DNA of 64,000 nt from Ischnura elegans. Taxonomy: Eukaryota > Arthropoda > Insecta > Odonata > Coenagrionidae. How positions within the stretch are numbered: the first letter of the stretch is position 1; each line of letters opens with the position of its first letter. Positions 46,938-58,103 of this stretch are shown piece by piece. The stretch spans positions 62,046,069 through 62,110,068 of the forward strand of contig NC_060254.1 in NCBI RefSeq assembly GCF_921293095.1, in the 5' to 3' direction. The notes below the pieces were generated by a model that searched no databases, was not told where the DNA came from, and saw only the letters and a program-made list of their open reading frames with translations. A program made the translations under genes and the position numbers.

Positions 46938-47137
46938 TAACACGATTAATATTGATATTTCCATGATCAATCATCGGCTACATAAATTTTTCTTACATTA
47001 CTTAAATACAGAGAGCAAAAAAACCCCAAACCCCATCCATGAAATAATTTTAAGAACGCATTAAATTAAAAAGTTAAAAGGATATCTTAAAACCGTAAAT
47101 ATTAAGAGAAACACTAAAATTTCAAAAGCACTATGGT

Positions 47138-47443
47138 AACCTGGTTTGGTATGGTATTTGGAGGCGTCCGACAGCTATGGTCATTTGCGCCGGGAGGGAA
47201 GGAGTAAGTAAGGAAGGGTGGAGAGAAACCCGGCGTCGGCATTAGCCTACTCCTAACGAAAGGCGCCAAGGTGACCACGGCTTAACGTCCCATTCGACAG
47301 ACAGAGTGTTGTCCTTGAAATGTTCTCCACACGACATACAAGCAGGGATCGGGCAGTCTCTGAAAATTCTCTGCCACCGCCGGGATTTGAACCCGAGCCC
47401 GCCAGGTGGGAAGCCAACACTCTAGCCACCAAACAAACCCGAG
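47138..47443 (-). mobile_element. tRNA-derived SINE (family 3), near complete
   Basis: The minus strand begins GTTTGGTGGCTAGAGTGTTG (A box) and CTCGGGTTCAAATCCCGGCG (B box). The body contains GGGACGTTAAGCCGTGGTCA and CTTGGCGCC, and it ends CTCCAAATACCATACC near 47140. The head is clearly tRNA-like with both promoter boxes intact, and the body has no tRNA cloverleaf. A fragment of the same 3' end sits at 54340-54410. Confidence 0.75.
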
Positions 47444-47849
47444 TTATGGATCCTTATGGCGTAGACAATATTTTGATTTTCCTCTGCCCCTTAAAACTAT
47501 TAAGTTACCGATAGGGGTAAAGGCCTTATTTTAGTAATATTGTACATACTCTTTCTATGAGAAAGTCGCCGGTAGTTTTCAGGTATATTTTGTGAAAAGT
47601 AAACACGCTGCAAGAGTTTCTATGCTTAACTTTAGAAGTTAAAAATAGCCGCAAGACAATCTTGAGATGTCAACGAAAAGGATTTATTTATTAGAGCATG
47701 AAATGAAAATTTCAATCAGAACGAAAAGACTAATAACCCCAACCACAAAATGGCGTACTGTAGGGTGGTTTCCAGATTTTATCCAATCGTTATAAGTTTA
47801 ATATCCACAAATGCGATCAGAATTCGAAAACATTAACCGTAGTGCATGG
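47444..47849. other. No gene recognised
   Basis: AT-rich sequence between a SINE and a hAT MITE. Nothing recognised. Confidence 0.45.
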
Positions 47850-47857
47850 GTTTAATG

Positions 47858-48475
47858 CAGGGATGGCAAGTGAAACGAAATGAAAATATTTCGTTTCGAA
47901 ATTAAAATCATTAAGGAGTTTAGTTTCGACCCGGGACGAAACTTTACTCCCGGGAATAAAACTAAATTAATCGAAACTCCGTTGCTTATGGCTAAGTTTC
48001 GATCCCAGAAGTTGAGTGGAGGGGAATGAGAGGGAATAGTTTCCACCCATAACGTGTGACATGCGTGTGGAGAGGTTAAACCATTGAGCTTAAAAATCAA
48101 ATGGCCAGTTTGAGTTCATCGTTCTCCTGTTAGTGGTAAAAATAAGAGTCCCCCTCGCATCTAATGGCGGTAGGCCGAACCTCTACTTCATTCAACCATT
48201 AACCGTACTCGGTGTGTGCATCGAACTATACTATACTGTTCGAAGGTGAAGCACGTGGTCCCTCCGGTGCGAAATATTACCTGCGTTTCGTTTCATTCCA
48301 GAGTTTTAATTTAGTTTCGACCCGAAGCAGTTTTCACTCCGATTTCGTTTCGACCCTACGTTTAGCTCCCCGGGTTTAAATCCATTTCGTTTCGTTTCTA
48401 CATTTCGCTCCCGGGAACGAAACTATTGAAATTTTGCTGGTCTTGACTTTAGTTTAGTTTTTATTGCCATCTCTG
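47858..48475. mobile_element. Non-autonomous hAT element
   Basis: Ends CAGGGATGGCAA and TTGCCATCTCTG form a 12-base inverted repeat with one mismatch. The flanks GTTTAATG and GTTAAATG are an 8-bp duplication with one mismatch. Many GAAACGAAA-type words occur in both orientations near the ends, together with CCCGGGA-centred palindromes. The 618 bp have no transposase. The unit is a different family from the one at 37034, although the terminal CAGGGMTGG is similar. Confidence 0.75.
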
Positions 48476-48483
48476 GTTAAATG

Positions 48484-51431
48484 ATATAAACGTCGGTATC
48501 CAACGAAATTCCCACACGTTGGGAAAACCCGAGAAATCTTCCTACAAATCCCAATCCGGGAAAAACTGAAACTCTCCGTGATATCCCCGTATTACGAGAA
48601 TCGCGTTTGCGAGAAATAAAGCTTACGCACAAGAACTCATACGGAGGACTGCAAGGAGGGGGGAGGATTTCTTTCGGTTGGGCACGGGACGATGGAATTT
48701 AAAACACCCTAGTGGAGACCCTTTCGCATTCACCCCATCCCTTCCTACTATCCGCCCACGAGAACCTCTTGCGAGTTCAGAGGGGTGAAAGTAAAGAGGG
48801 GGGCTCACACATGTTTTATAAATACTTCTTCTTGCAGTCCCCACACACCATTCCTCCCCACCTTATACTTCTCACTCGCATGAGCATTAAGTGCCCCTTT
48901 TTTCACTCTTGATATTACTTTTTTCTCCTCCCCCAGTCACCTAGGAAACTCCCTTCTTACCAACCCAATCCTCGCTGCATTTATTCCTCTATTCATCGAG
49001 AATGGAATGCGGATACCCGAACGTCGAGTCTAAGACCCTTTTCCAGCTCCCAAAAAGCTGCAACCTGTCGCAAGACTTCTACTGACAGCTTTACTCTCCA
49101 TTGGTCGAAGAATATAAATGTTTTGCATCAACACAATCAGCGGAAAATGGAAAATGAGTACGCCGGTTTATTGTGATATAACAATCTAAAACTGTTGCAA
49201 TAAAATAACAAATTAATGAAAAAGCAAGGTTATTTCGGTACTAACTATGCATAAAGGCGGCTATTCTTGATCTCGTCAGGAGTATTTAAACTACTTTGCA
49301 TCATTAGATATTTCATTACCTAATCATTGGATATTTCAACAGGATTTAGAACAAGGGCTACATCCCCAAGTCACATGCACGCATGTCTGCACTAGCTCTC
49401 ACCGACTGTCACACTGATTGTGAGCTATGCATTTTTCAATGCGCCTCAGCATTAAATTCCGAGTACTTATACACTGGTATGCCTCGAGCAAAACGACCAA
49501 TATGCCAATATTCCATGCCAATTTTTCATGAGTCACTTGCGATTGGCAGGCATGGTTCTCGTGTGTAATCACTTGCTAGAAATGGCTTTGACTGACTGAA
49601 GGGAGTACTGTTTTTTATGCTAGTTTCTTTCACGTCATCATCTCAAGTTACCATCTGTGGAGTGGGTTCACCCAGCTCTCTTCTCAATTCTTCAATCGGC
49701 GAATCTTTCGATACTATCATAATTCTTCGGTTTAACGTCATACATCCCCTACTCCCGACATCTCATTCGTGGCCATCCCAGGTTGTTTCAAATTAAAAAA
49801 ATGAGCTGTTTTGAATGACTAGAGGAGATATTATATTTGATTATATTACCACCCTTGACCTGTAGTTCTATCTTGAGACACGCGCCATCTCAATCCATTA
49901 TCTTTGAATTATGTCCGGTCCAAACACTGTGTGCTGAATTCATGCTCTCGTGCACAACGTGAGCCGCCTTTTACTCGGCCGGCGTGTCTCCAGCGAGCGA
50001 CCCAGTTGGGGCATCATTGCCCGCTCGTAATAAACTGCCCCGCTGAGAGGGAACCCCTGCTTGCCCCTTGCTGCTGCGACGATCCCGAGGAAGAAGGAAA
50101 AAAAAGAGAAGAAAACACAAGTTCTTGAAGAACTTCTCTGCATAAAAAATTCAGTGGAGCGGAAAGACTCATTTCAGCAGGAGGAGAGAAAACTTCTCAA
50201 AGGGGCTGCTCTCTCTCTCTTGAAGACCTCCTCTGACGGCGAAAGGAGGAGAGATTAGCTCCATAAGAATGGGTCATGAGGAGGAAAACGTAAGGAACGC
50301 GCGCAGGGGTTGCGGAGATGAACACGAAAATAATGCGGGGGCCGAATGGGATTAACATACACGATTCATGAATGAAAATTGTATGAAAAGTCCGCGCCAC
50401 AACGCGTGTCATCGTCAATGAATTGGTAATTTTCTTTTTAATTTAATCCTGTGATCCTCAGGGGGATTATACAATTTTAATTTTCCTCTACCGCTTTTAA
50501 AGCTTTGGTTACAAACAAAGCTGAAAAATGCCACGATGTTTGTTTAATAGTAGATACAAAAATTATAACAAGGAGAATTTAAAAACAATATTCATGTACA
50601 GATTCAAAACGATATTCATGCATCATCTTTCAGTGATAAATAACGAGTTCCGATGGTTCCGTTATAAAGTAGAAAATTAATCACGAAATACAAAGGACCA
50701 ATTATCTTGTACAAAAGAGAACAATGGGATACGAGTTATGCTGAGGCTCCTCCCAACCATCACGTATTATTTACATTATTCAACGGGGGAAAAAAGGAAT
50801 TTATATCGTCAAAGTAATTTTTAACACCTCTTTCACTTAAAATTGGTGGTGAACTAGTTGATAATTTCCTTAAATAAATCTTCTTGAACTGTTAACAATA
50901 AAATCGGCGTTCATACGCTAAGTCATCGGCTCAATTTTTTAATACGCCAACGTACGTGTTGGAGTTAATTCATCTTAAATTTCAACGGTACTTTCCGTAA
51001 GTACAGTAATATACAAGAAAGGAGTCATTCCAGATACATCACGAGCACAGGTCACGACAATTATCTGAGCTAATTGACAAACTCACCAATCCCACTCTCG
51101 AGGCACTTTTGTATTATTATTATTTAACGGTGTTACTTTCAAGATCTATAGACCTGCTACACAATAACATATATATACTTGGTAAAGTTAATAATGCGCT
51201 CATAACGTATGCCTATGTTTACAGTTGAGTTTACTTTGAAAGGCTAAATAATCGGTACTTTTTTTGGTTTATGCACTCATATATACATTAAACCAGTAGG
51301 GTAAAACTTTCAAGCATATTATTCAACGCGAAATATAACAAGAAAAGTAAAGCTACTAATGTCATGAAAATAGCAAGAGATGTATGGTTTTTATAAGCAT
51401 TCAAACTAGAGTATATACTTTTGTTACGGAC
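48484..51431. other. Long stretch without recognised genes
   Basis: GC- or purine-rich patches lie at about 48600-48900 and 49930-50330, with open frames on both strands and no motif. The rest is AT-rich background. I see no repeat family. Confidence 0.45.
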
Positions 51432-51950
51432 AGTAGAATCAGCCTAGGACAACCTAGACCTAGAATCAGTCAAGGAAATGAGGAATTGACGAAAAGAGCA
51501 CCATCCATACAGATAAGTTTGAAGGGAAAAGCAGATTATACCACCCAATAACTCCTCAAATAGGTTTTTTTTCCAAACGCGACTGTTGAGAATTATTAGC
51601 GTATGCAACGGGACAGAGAGGCTACAGCACATACGGCACTTAATTATTCTTATACGGATTTAATTGATATTTATACCTTGAATCAGGCTAGGACAGCCTA
51701 GAACTAGAATCAGCCCAAGACAGCCTAGAACTAGAATCAGCCTAGGTCAACCTAGAACTAGGATCAGCCTAGGATATGAGTAGGACTGAATGAAAAGAGA
51801 ACTGTTCGAACAGATAAATTATAAGGAAAAGCTAATACACCACCCACCGACTTCACAAAACGATATTTTTTTCCAAATGTGGGTGTTTGATAGGAACTCG
51901 ATGAGAATTATAAGCGCATGAAACGGGACAGTGAGGCTACAGGGGGCGGA
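51432..51950. repeat. Duplicated ~200-bp unit with 27-bp minisatellite
   Basis: Units at 51432-51635 and about 51762-51950 share GATCAGCCTAGGA or a variant, GAAAAGAG.AC, ACAGATAA, TTTTTTTCCAAA, GAGAATTAT.AGCG, and ACGGGACAG.GAGGCTACAG. Between them, at the start of the second unit, three and a half tandem copies of the 27-base unit AATCAGCCTAGGACAGCCTA... extend from 51681 to 51773. Confidence 0.75.
51681..51773. repeat. 27-bp minisatellite
   Basis: Units start at 51681, 51708 and 51735, each 27 bases (AATCAG..TAG..CA.CCTAGAACTAG), with a partial fourth at 51762. The single unit at 51436 in the upstream duplicate suggests that the array expanded after the larger duplication. Confidence 0.85.
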
Positions 51951-52924
51951 GAGAACATGGGCTATCGTCAAAATTAAATTTCCCTCATCACCCATAAAAT
52001 TAAGCGTACCCTTTCCCCTGCCATGCCCTCCCTTCCTTGTACCCCTCCACAACCCGGACCAGAACATCGGGGGTTCCCATCCCTTCGACCTCATCCCAAA
52101 CTTCCACAACCCAAAAAACCTTCTCCACGCTCATCTCAGCACTCCACCCCAACTTTGAGAATAAAAGGAACAGATGAGGGAAAATGTACGGGGGAGAATT
52201 CCAGCCCAATCAACCAGCATATCTTTCCCCCTGTCGGAAAACTACGATTGAGGGAGAAGAGAGAGAGAAAGCAGGAGAAAGAATCCTTTCCTGTAGAGAA
52301 TTCGGACCCGGTTCGAAAAGGAATCAAAGGGGAGATTGGGTAGCTACGACACGCCCCTCGATCGGAGATGTGTAAATTGGTATAAAAAGAACTGCTAAAA
52401 AACATAAAAGGAATTAAGAACAACGAATTCAATACTGACGCTCATTTCTGGAACCTTTGTAACCGCCAGACGCTAACCCTCCGAAAAGTTACAGAAGGAA
52501 AATTGGCAAAATGACGTTAAATATGGCATCAAAATGATTCATTGATTCATATAGGCACTATACAATTCCACAAAAAGCTTCCGTTTCCTTAGGACACCGT
52601 TTCTTCTGTTTCATATACATTTCCGAAGTAGCTTTACTGATATACATTAAAGCGTTATACCTTTCAATAAATACAAAGACTATTTCAAAATATTTCAAAT
52701 TCAAAAACTAAATTTGTAAACTACGTTCGGGTAATTACGATGATATGGGTCTTTTATCTTTCTGAAAAAGATATTAAATACGTTTCTTGATTTCTCCTGG
52801 ATAAAATCAACGATGCGATTAGGAAGTTGCCATGTCGATTGTGTAGACATAAAGCCATTCACCGAGAAGATTAATATTTTTCGCAAGTCGATATAAATTC
52901 ACAGTTTAATTTTTTTCACGAATA
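51951..52924. other. No gene recognised
   Basis: A C-rich then G+A-rich stretch at 51950-52370 carries overlapping open frames on both strands without motifs. AT-rich sequence follows. Confidence 0.4.
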
Positions 52925-53258
52925 AGATATTCTGGATTGACCGTGTGAGTAACGAGAAAGTGCTAAGAAGAGTGGGAGAAAAGAGAAACCTCCTAAAAAC
53001 CTTATGCAGAAGAAGAGACAACTTAGTTGGCCACATTTTGAGGCATGATGGTCTCATGAAGACAATCGTTGAAGGACAAGTGGAAGGGAAAAAGGGCAAG
53101 GGACGGCACCGAATGAGTTATATAGGACAAGTTATAAAGGATGTAAAAGAGAATAAATATGTAGCTATGAAAAGATCAGCGGATAGGAGAGAGAAATGGA
53201 GAGCTGCGTCAAACCAATCTTAGGATTGTTGCCTAATGATGATGATGATGAAGATATT
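52925..53258 (+). pseudogene. LINE ORF2 C-terminal fragment with 3' tail
   Basis: The plus-strand frame reads MSNEKVLRRVGEKRNLLKTL, then RRRDNLVGHILRHDGLMKTI and EGQVEGKKGKGRHRMSY, and stops after KWRAASNQS. This is the common end of an arthropod LINE ORF2 (NE.VL.RVGE.R.LL.T...R....GHILRH+GL...I.EG+.EG+...GR). A (GAT)n tail (53236-53253) follows, as in several arthropod LINE families. It is 5' truncated. The sister copy is at 42340-42680, minus. Confidence 0.75.
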
Positions 53259-54116
53259 CATATTGGGGCAGTTTTATAATTTCTAGTTAAGTTTTTTCGG
53301 AGCCAAATGATCATAGTTAACTACGTCCTCCACTTGAGATCAACTGTTTAACTACCCCTTATCCTGAATTGCTTTTCATTGCTTTAAATTCAAATATTTC
53401 TACAAATACTTCGTAAAAAATTCCTTGTGTTTTTTTATTTAATTATCAACAAACTAAGAAAAAAGACGGTTCAAAATTTTAGGTAAATGCACCAATATTA
53501 TATACCGCACTAACGTAAAGGCAGAGGTATCATCCACCCTCCGCGGTATCTGGAAAGAAAAGAGCCTGATCAGTTTCCACCACACGTATGTTTAAAGACG
53601 AGGGTGGTTTGGAGATGGAGGGACGAGATAGATGAACGCCGGTGTATCTAAAGATACGGGGAAATAGAGCGGACGAACGCAGAGAGGAAGGAAGGCCCGG
53701 ATGGATTTGCCATCACACTATCCCTTCCCCGACGTCTTTTACGTCTCCCTCACCCTCCAATAACCCTAGCATGAGACTAATCCCACGTCCGAGCAACACA
53801 CACGCCATCCTGCGCGACATACAAAACGTGCCGGTGAGTCGGACGGAGTCCGTTGCGGGGCGCCATCATCGCCAGAGAAGGCCGATTAATCACGGCCGAT
53901 CGAAAGCGGAAGAAATGGGAGGCGGCTCGGCTCGTTGAGGGCCATAGGGTAGCCAACCCTACCGTGTTCGACATATTACTAGGAGATACTTACGCCTCGT
54001 AAAACAACTTAACTAGTAGTATCTGGATTAATTATGAAACATATCAATAAAAAAACATGTATAACATAAATAAAATCGTTTCTGGCTTGATTTGGTGGAA
54101 GTTCGATAAATCCATG
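53259..54116. other. No gene recognised; GC-rich patch
   Basis: The patch at 53530-53950 is GC-rich with an open plus-strand frame. A possible donor GTGAGT lies at 53834, and no protein family is recognised. Confidence 0.4.
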
Positions 54117-54272
54117 ATGAAAGATCACAAATAGTAATATCCACACATTTTAATTCCAAAACTCAAAAACCGACCCCGGTTTTTTCCTTGAACATTACAC
54201 AATGTGTGTAAACCTCGGTCGGTTTTTGAGCTTTAGAATTATAAGTGTGGAAATCACCATTTGTTCTTTCAT
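54117..54272. ncRNA. Hammerhead-like foldback, strongly decayed core
   Basis: Arms pair from ATGAAAGA/TCTTTCAT inward through TCCACACWT and a 14-base perfect stem CTCAAAAACCGACC/GGTCGGTTTTTGAG. The plus-strand centre reads CTTGAACA, a stem of about 6 bases (TTACAC with GTGTAA), then AAACC-TC-GGTC. This is the same small stem III and GUC cleavage context as at 61561. The CUGANGA box is damaged and GAAA is TAAA, so activity is unlikely. Confidence 0.5.
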
Positions 54273-54339
54273 ATTTAACATAATTACAGTATTCGTCTAA
54301 TTCCACACTTCTTGTGTTCTATCTACCCAGGTAGTAGTA

Positions 54340-54410
54340 GTAGTAGGTTTGGGGTTACGGGTGCGTCGACAGCTAAGATCATTAGCACCACGCGCAATCA
54401 ATTTGCGACA
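54340..54410 (-). mobile_element. 3' fragment of SINE family 3
   Basis: GTAGTAGTAGTAGTAGGTTTGGGG, then GCGTCGACAGCTAAGATCATTAGC, matches the 3' end of the SINE at 47138 (GCGTCCGACAGCTATGGTCATTTGC). Only the terminal part is left. Confidence 0.5.
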
Positions 54411-54477
54411 TAAGCATATAATATAATTTCAGTTTAGTGCGGCACTGTTGACAATATTGATGTAAACGTCAAGCCAA

Positions 54478-54655
54478 TCAAATCGAATTCACAAGACCAG
54501 TTTTCTTAATGAATTCTATGACGCGGCATAGGCGGCCAGGGTCATCGCCCAGAATACATTCTAGGCTGCCCCTGACGCCTGTCCTGTCTCGCGTAAGCTG
54601 ATACTCATCACACTCCGTCAAGAGGTTTCGGCAGGTTTCGGCAAATAATTTTCAA
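54478..54655 (-). pseudogene. Retroelement ORF2 C-terminal end
   Basis: The minus-strand frame is open for about 58 codons: FAETCRNLLTECDEYQLTRD, then LECILGDDPGRLCRVIEFI, then KKTGLVNSI and a stop. The HLL.ECP.Y...R......L...LGDD......V..F+..TGL ending is typical of non-LTR retrotransposon proteins with a terminal RNase H-like or post-RNase H segment. The preceding domains are absent. It is not the same family as the LINE at 43320. Confidence 0.55.
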
Positions 54656-55699
54656 GGTGAAACCATGACATTTTTTCACTCATGGCTCAAATCGAGCGAA
54701 ATATATTTAAGAGAACAGAAATACGATCAAGTATATGCATCTCGGCGTGAACAACTATGTAGCTTTTTACTTGGTTTATTACAAGAGAAATTTAAGAATT
54801 TTCGAGTCAAGTACGCCAGTTGAAGTATTTATTAGCCAACGGACGCCCTTTTTTTCACTCAATAACTACGCCAAACCAAGTTCATCTGTTGCGAACTAGG
54901 CTAAACAGTACCAACGACGTAATCATATTTCATGCTATCAATTGAAATTTTGATACAGTGTATTATTTTTTATCTACGAGTACTTTAAGCCTTCTTAGAA
55001 ATATACTATAATTTTTCAATTAATCCCAGATTACTTCCTAATGAAGGGTCTCTTGTTATTAAAGCCTGTGTTTCATAAGGAATCAGAATCGGGGATGAAT
55101 CTAATCTCCTGAAAGGATTCCGCAATCACAGCTGTATTAAATTCTCCTTAAAAATAAATAGTTTTACAAATAGTAAATTAATCGGATTTAAAGGCCACCG
55201 ACTCTCGGGCATTGATTACACAAGTCGTATATATATAAGGTCAAAAATTGCCTGACCAACATTGCGCAATATATTTAAATATTCACCATTCACAGACTCA
55301 CTATTTACGTTATTGCATTGTTATTTTTGTCAGGGTGTTTTTAGAATTTTTACCTTTTTCTAATTATCTAATTTTATTTTTATTACTATATTATTGTCAT
55401 AATTTTAATTGGATGAATTATTTCAAGTGCATGATTAAGGCTGGAGGAGAATAATACCTGGAAAAGTCGAGGTTCATACGTACATGTTAAAATAAAAGTT
55501 TATCGTGACCAATCAAAATAATTGGTAAGGATTAAAGTGTACCATCTAATAAATTGATTCGCTAATTATTTTTTGTTTGCCTAACGTATCATTCAAATTA
55601 ATATGAGCTATGATCAAACCTTCAAGAACTTTGCCTAATGATTGTGAAGAAAGGAGTGAAGAATAAAATTTACACATTAAAAGTATTAGGTTCTAAAAA
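54656..55699. other. No gene recognised
   Basis: AT-rich DNA upstream of the promoter-like region. A hydrophobic plus-strand open frame at 55248-55454 has AT-driven composition only. Confidence 0.4.
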
Positions 55700-55919
55700 A
55701 ATTTGCCTATTTTATTATACGCAGAGATTCTTACCCCAAGACCCATCACCGCGTGGGTGGAAGGCGTGTAACATCAGAAACAGACGACACTAAGAACAGG
55801 AGGAGAGGGGCCGCGATGAGGAGGAAGGCGGTGTGGGTGATAAAGGAGACGCTGCGTCCACACCAATCCCTGCACAAGTCTTTTATCTTCACCAATTTGG
55901 GATTCGCCGAGGCGACACC

Positions 55920-56030
55920 TAGTCACGTGGGCAATTTTGAGCCCGACGTCGGGAACAGCTGGGGCTAACACCCAATAAGCAGCGTATAAAACGAGACAAC
56001 GACCCGACCCGGCGAGACAACCGATCAAGA
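55920..56030 (+). promoter_or_regulatory. Core promoter with E-box, CCAAT and TATA
   Basis: CACGTG lies at 55924-55929, CCAAT at 55972-55976, and TATAAAA at 55985-55991 within a GC-rich patch. A start near 56015-56027 would be at the normal distance from the TATA box (an Inr-like TCAAG is at 56025). A short leader of about 90-100 bases then leads to the ATG at 56119. The order and spacing match an RNA polymerase II promoter on the plus strand. Confidence 0.55.
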
Positions 56031-56118
56031 CCCACACGCTTTGCATTTCTCAACGAGACACGCCATTTGGTCGAGAATTAGCGTCGAAAGTGGACATCTA
56101 GCACTTGCGAACATTAAA

Positions 56119-56172
56119 ATGAGCAAGATTTTTCTTATCTTGACAATCAGTTCCTTATTTGTCGGAGTAGTG
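56119..56172 (+). CDS. Putative first coding exon, secreted protein N-terminus
   Basis: An ATG in good context (TAAAATGAG) opens MSKIFLILTISSLFVGVV, a short basic start followed by a hydrophobic core, as in a signal peptide. The frame runs only to a stop at 56191. A donor at GTG followed by GTCAGT (56173), or GGA followed by GTAGTG, would end the exon in phase 0. Tiny first exons carrying only the signal peptide are common in arthropod cuticle, peptide and other secreted protein genes. The second exon is not recognisable in the 7.8 kb that follows, so the product is unknown. The consistent TATA-to-ATG layout upstream supports this over chance. Confidence 0.4.
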
Positions 56173-56193
56173 GTCAGTGTCTTCTTAAATTAA

Positions 56194-57880
56194 TTATTTC
56201 TCATTCGACCAACATTTCTCTTTTTCTTTAAACATTAGGGCTATATACAGAATGTTTTAATACTATGGATGAATTTAACAGAGAAAATATTGCACTCCAT
56301 TTAACACGTACTCCGTTTCGTATTTTTTAATAAAAGTCCAATACCTTCTCCGATAAATACATGGATAGTATTTCGTAATTAATTATGCCCAAAAGAAGCT
56401 GTGCAAAATCTTAACCTTCAGGCTTAATGTCGGCTACCGGAAAAAATATGTTATTCAAATATTACCAATCACACACCTGAGAAGTAATAAACACTAATAA
56501 CAAAGCATAATACCAAGATAATATGCAGTTTACTAACTAGAAGTACGTCAAATCCTAGGCTCAACCAAATTTTTTCAGCGATGTATTAATCACAACAAAA
56601 TACTCCCAAAGCCGGAATCTATGGAATTTTTAAAGACATGAAAGGTATAAATTGTGATTTCCTTGGATAAATATTGTCACTCCTGATTTATATTGACACC
56701 GAATAAAAAGCAGCTCAATACACGATAATCCCTTTCAAACAACCAATTCACTCGAAAACCCTTACTTTATTCATGCAAAAAAATTATTGGCATCTAGACT
56801 TTTCGCACAATCCATTCCTCACGGCGAAATATATGGCAGGCGTGCCAGTAAAACTTAATATCAGATCACCGTGCCGTAGAGTTGACTTGAAGAAACCATA
56901 TTTTTGTAAACCTATCTGACAGAAATTTTATATCAAATTACTCTACCCTGGACAAATATTTTACGTTGGATATCCGCAGCACAATCCAATTTCAAGAGCT
57001 TCAAAAATACTAGTGGGTGACAGGAGAAGAAATAAGAAAAGAAAAAATGACTATAGAGCAACTCTCTCAATTTATTTTCACCCGATGCTGGGATATAAAA
57101 CTTCGAACGACCTAACTTTGCAAGGACTTCACGCCCACAGAAACAATAAGAAGTGTTGCAAAACTGCAGTTCAAATTCATCAAGGCGAAGTTTTAAAGTA
57201 CTTGGGGAGGTGGAACTCAGGGGGACCCGTAAAACGAATAGCGTCGGTGGGAGAGTCATAAGAAACTGTTTACAGCGAATTCTAGACGATTTCATCTTCC
57301 ATCGCCAGTTTAGACACCATCTTACAACGATTTATCGAATTTTTCGCCTGAAAACGGTTCTCAAAAATAAACGACAAATCGTTTCTGGATAATTCATACG
57401 GCCTCACGGAGATAACCATTCCAACAGAAACCGACCCGGCGCAAAGTTTTTCGGCACACAGCTAAAAAATAGGAATTACATGGAAGGATTCTAGGCACTT
57501 CCAACCATTGCGGCAAATCATGAGCGAAACACAAAAATATTAAAATTAACCTTGGAGGAATTTTATGAAAATGTGGTACATTCATGATGGAATAATAAAA
57601 AAAACTGTGACAATGAAGTTTTTACAATTCCATCACAAAAATGATAGTCAATGTCAATTTGGACTAAGATTGCAAATGTGTGACATTTATTGTGAATAAA
57701 TAGGCATATTTCCTGTATTAGTGTTCAAGTCCGGTGTTTAAAGCCGAGAAGACACATGCTGATACCACTTGACTTAGTCTCACCCTAACCGATATTAGAT
57801 CCCCAGAAGAGCGGCTGGTTTTTATGGTGATATTATTAGATTTTCTTTTTTTTTTCTTATCTTGACCCCATTTAATTAAT
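56194..57880. other. Possible intron; no further exon recognised
   Basis: AT-rich sequence downstream of the putative first exon. A GC-richer segment at 57000-57450 has open frames on both strands, but none begins at a convincing acceptor in phase with the first exon. Confidence 0.35.
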
Positions 57881-58103
57881 GATTAAATAATTCCTGGAGT
57901 ATAGGTCATATATAATGCAAAAAGTTGTTAGCCAACGTTTTGGTTTATTTTAAAACCTTAATCAGGCCTTAATTTTGCACATATTCGTTATTTGTTAATA
58001 TATGCAAAACTAAGCCCTGATTAAGGTTTTAAAATTAACCGAAACGTTGGCTACCAACTTTTTGCATTATATATATGACCTACGCTCCAGGAATTATTTA
58101 ATC
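57881..58103. ncRNA. Large foldback made of two inverted hammerhead units
   Basis: Arms of about 100 bases (from GATTAAATAATTCCTGGAG to its exact complement) enclose a short loop. The right arm, plus strand 58013-58052, reads AGCC, CTGATTA, one extra A, stem II GGTT/AACC, GAAA, CGTT, GGCT. The left arm carries the inverted unit on the minus strand with AAAA instead of GAAA. In both, the G of the GA step in CUGANGA is T. Stem I (AGCC/GGCT) is intact on the right. The unit is the same family as 63513-63656. Confidence 0.65.

Larger units (their letters stand above)
43320..46980 (-). mobile_element. Non-LTR retrotransposon, 5' truncated, Jockey/CR1-type
   Basis: On the minus strand the order is the tail of ORF1, ORF2 with an apurinic-type endonuclease, a reverse transcriptase and a C-terminal region, then a 3' UTR with a conserved-looking hairpin. 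About 3.6 kb remain. ORF2 is nearly complete but broken by two one-base shifts. The domain order and a YADD catalytic box place it in the APE-type LINE group, probably Jockey-, Daphne- or CR1-like. Exact ends are uncertain because no target duplication was found. Confidence 0.85.

Noticed and set aside
47360..47443. tRNA gene on the minus strand
   Set aside because: A and B boxes are present but the acceptor and anticodon stems do not close, and a SINE body follows.
51681..51773. CRISPR array
   Set aside because: The 27-bp units are directly tandem without spacers and the DNA is eukaryotic.
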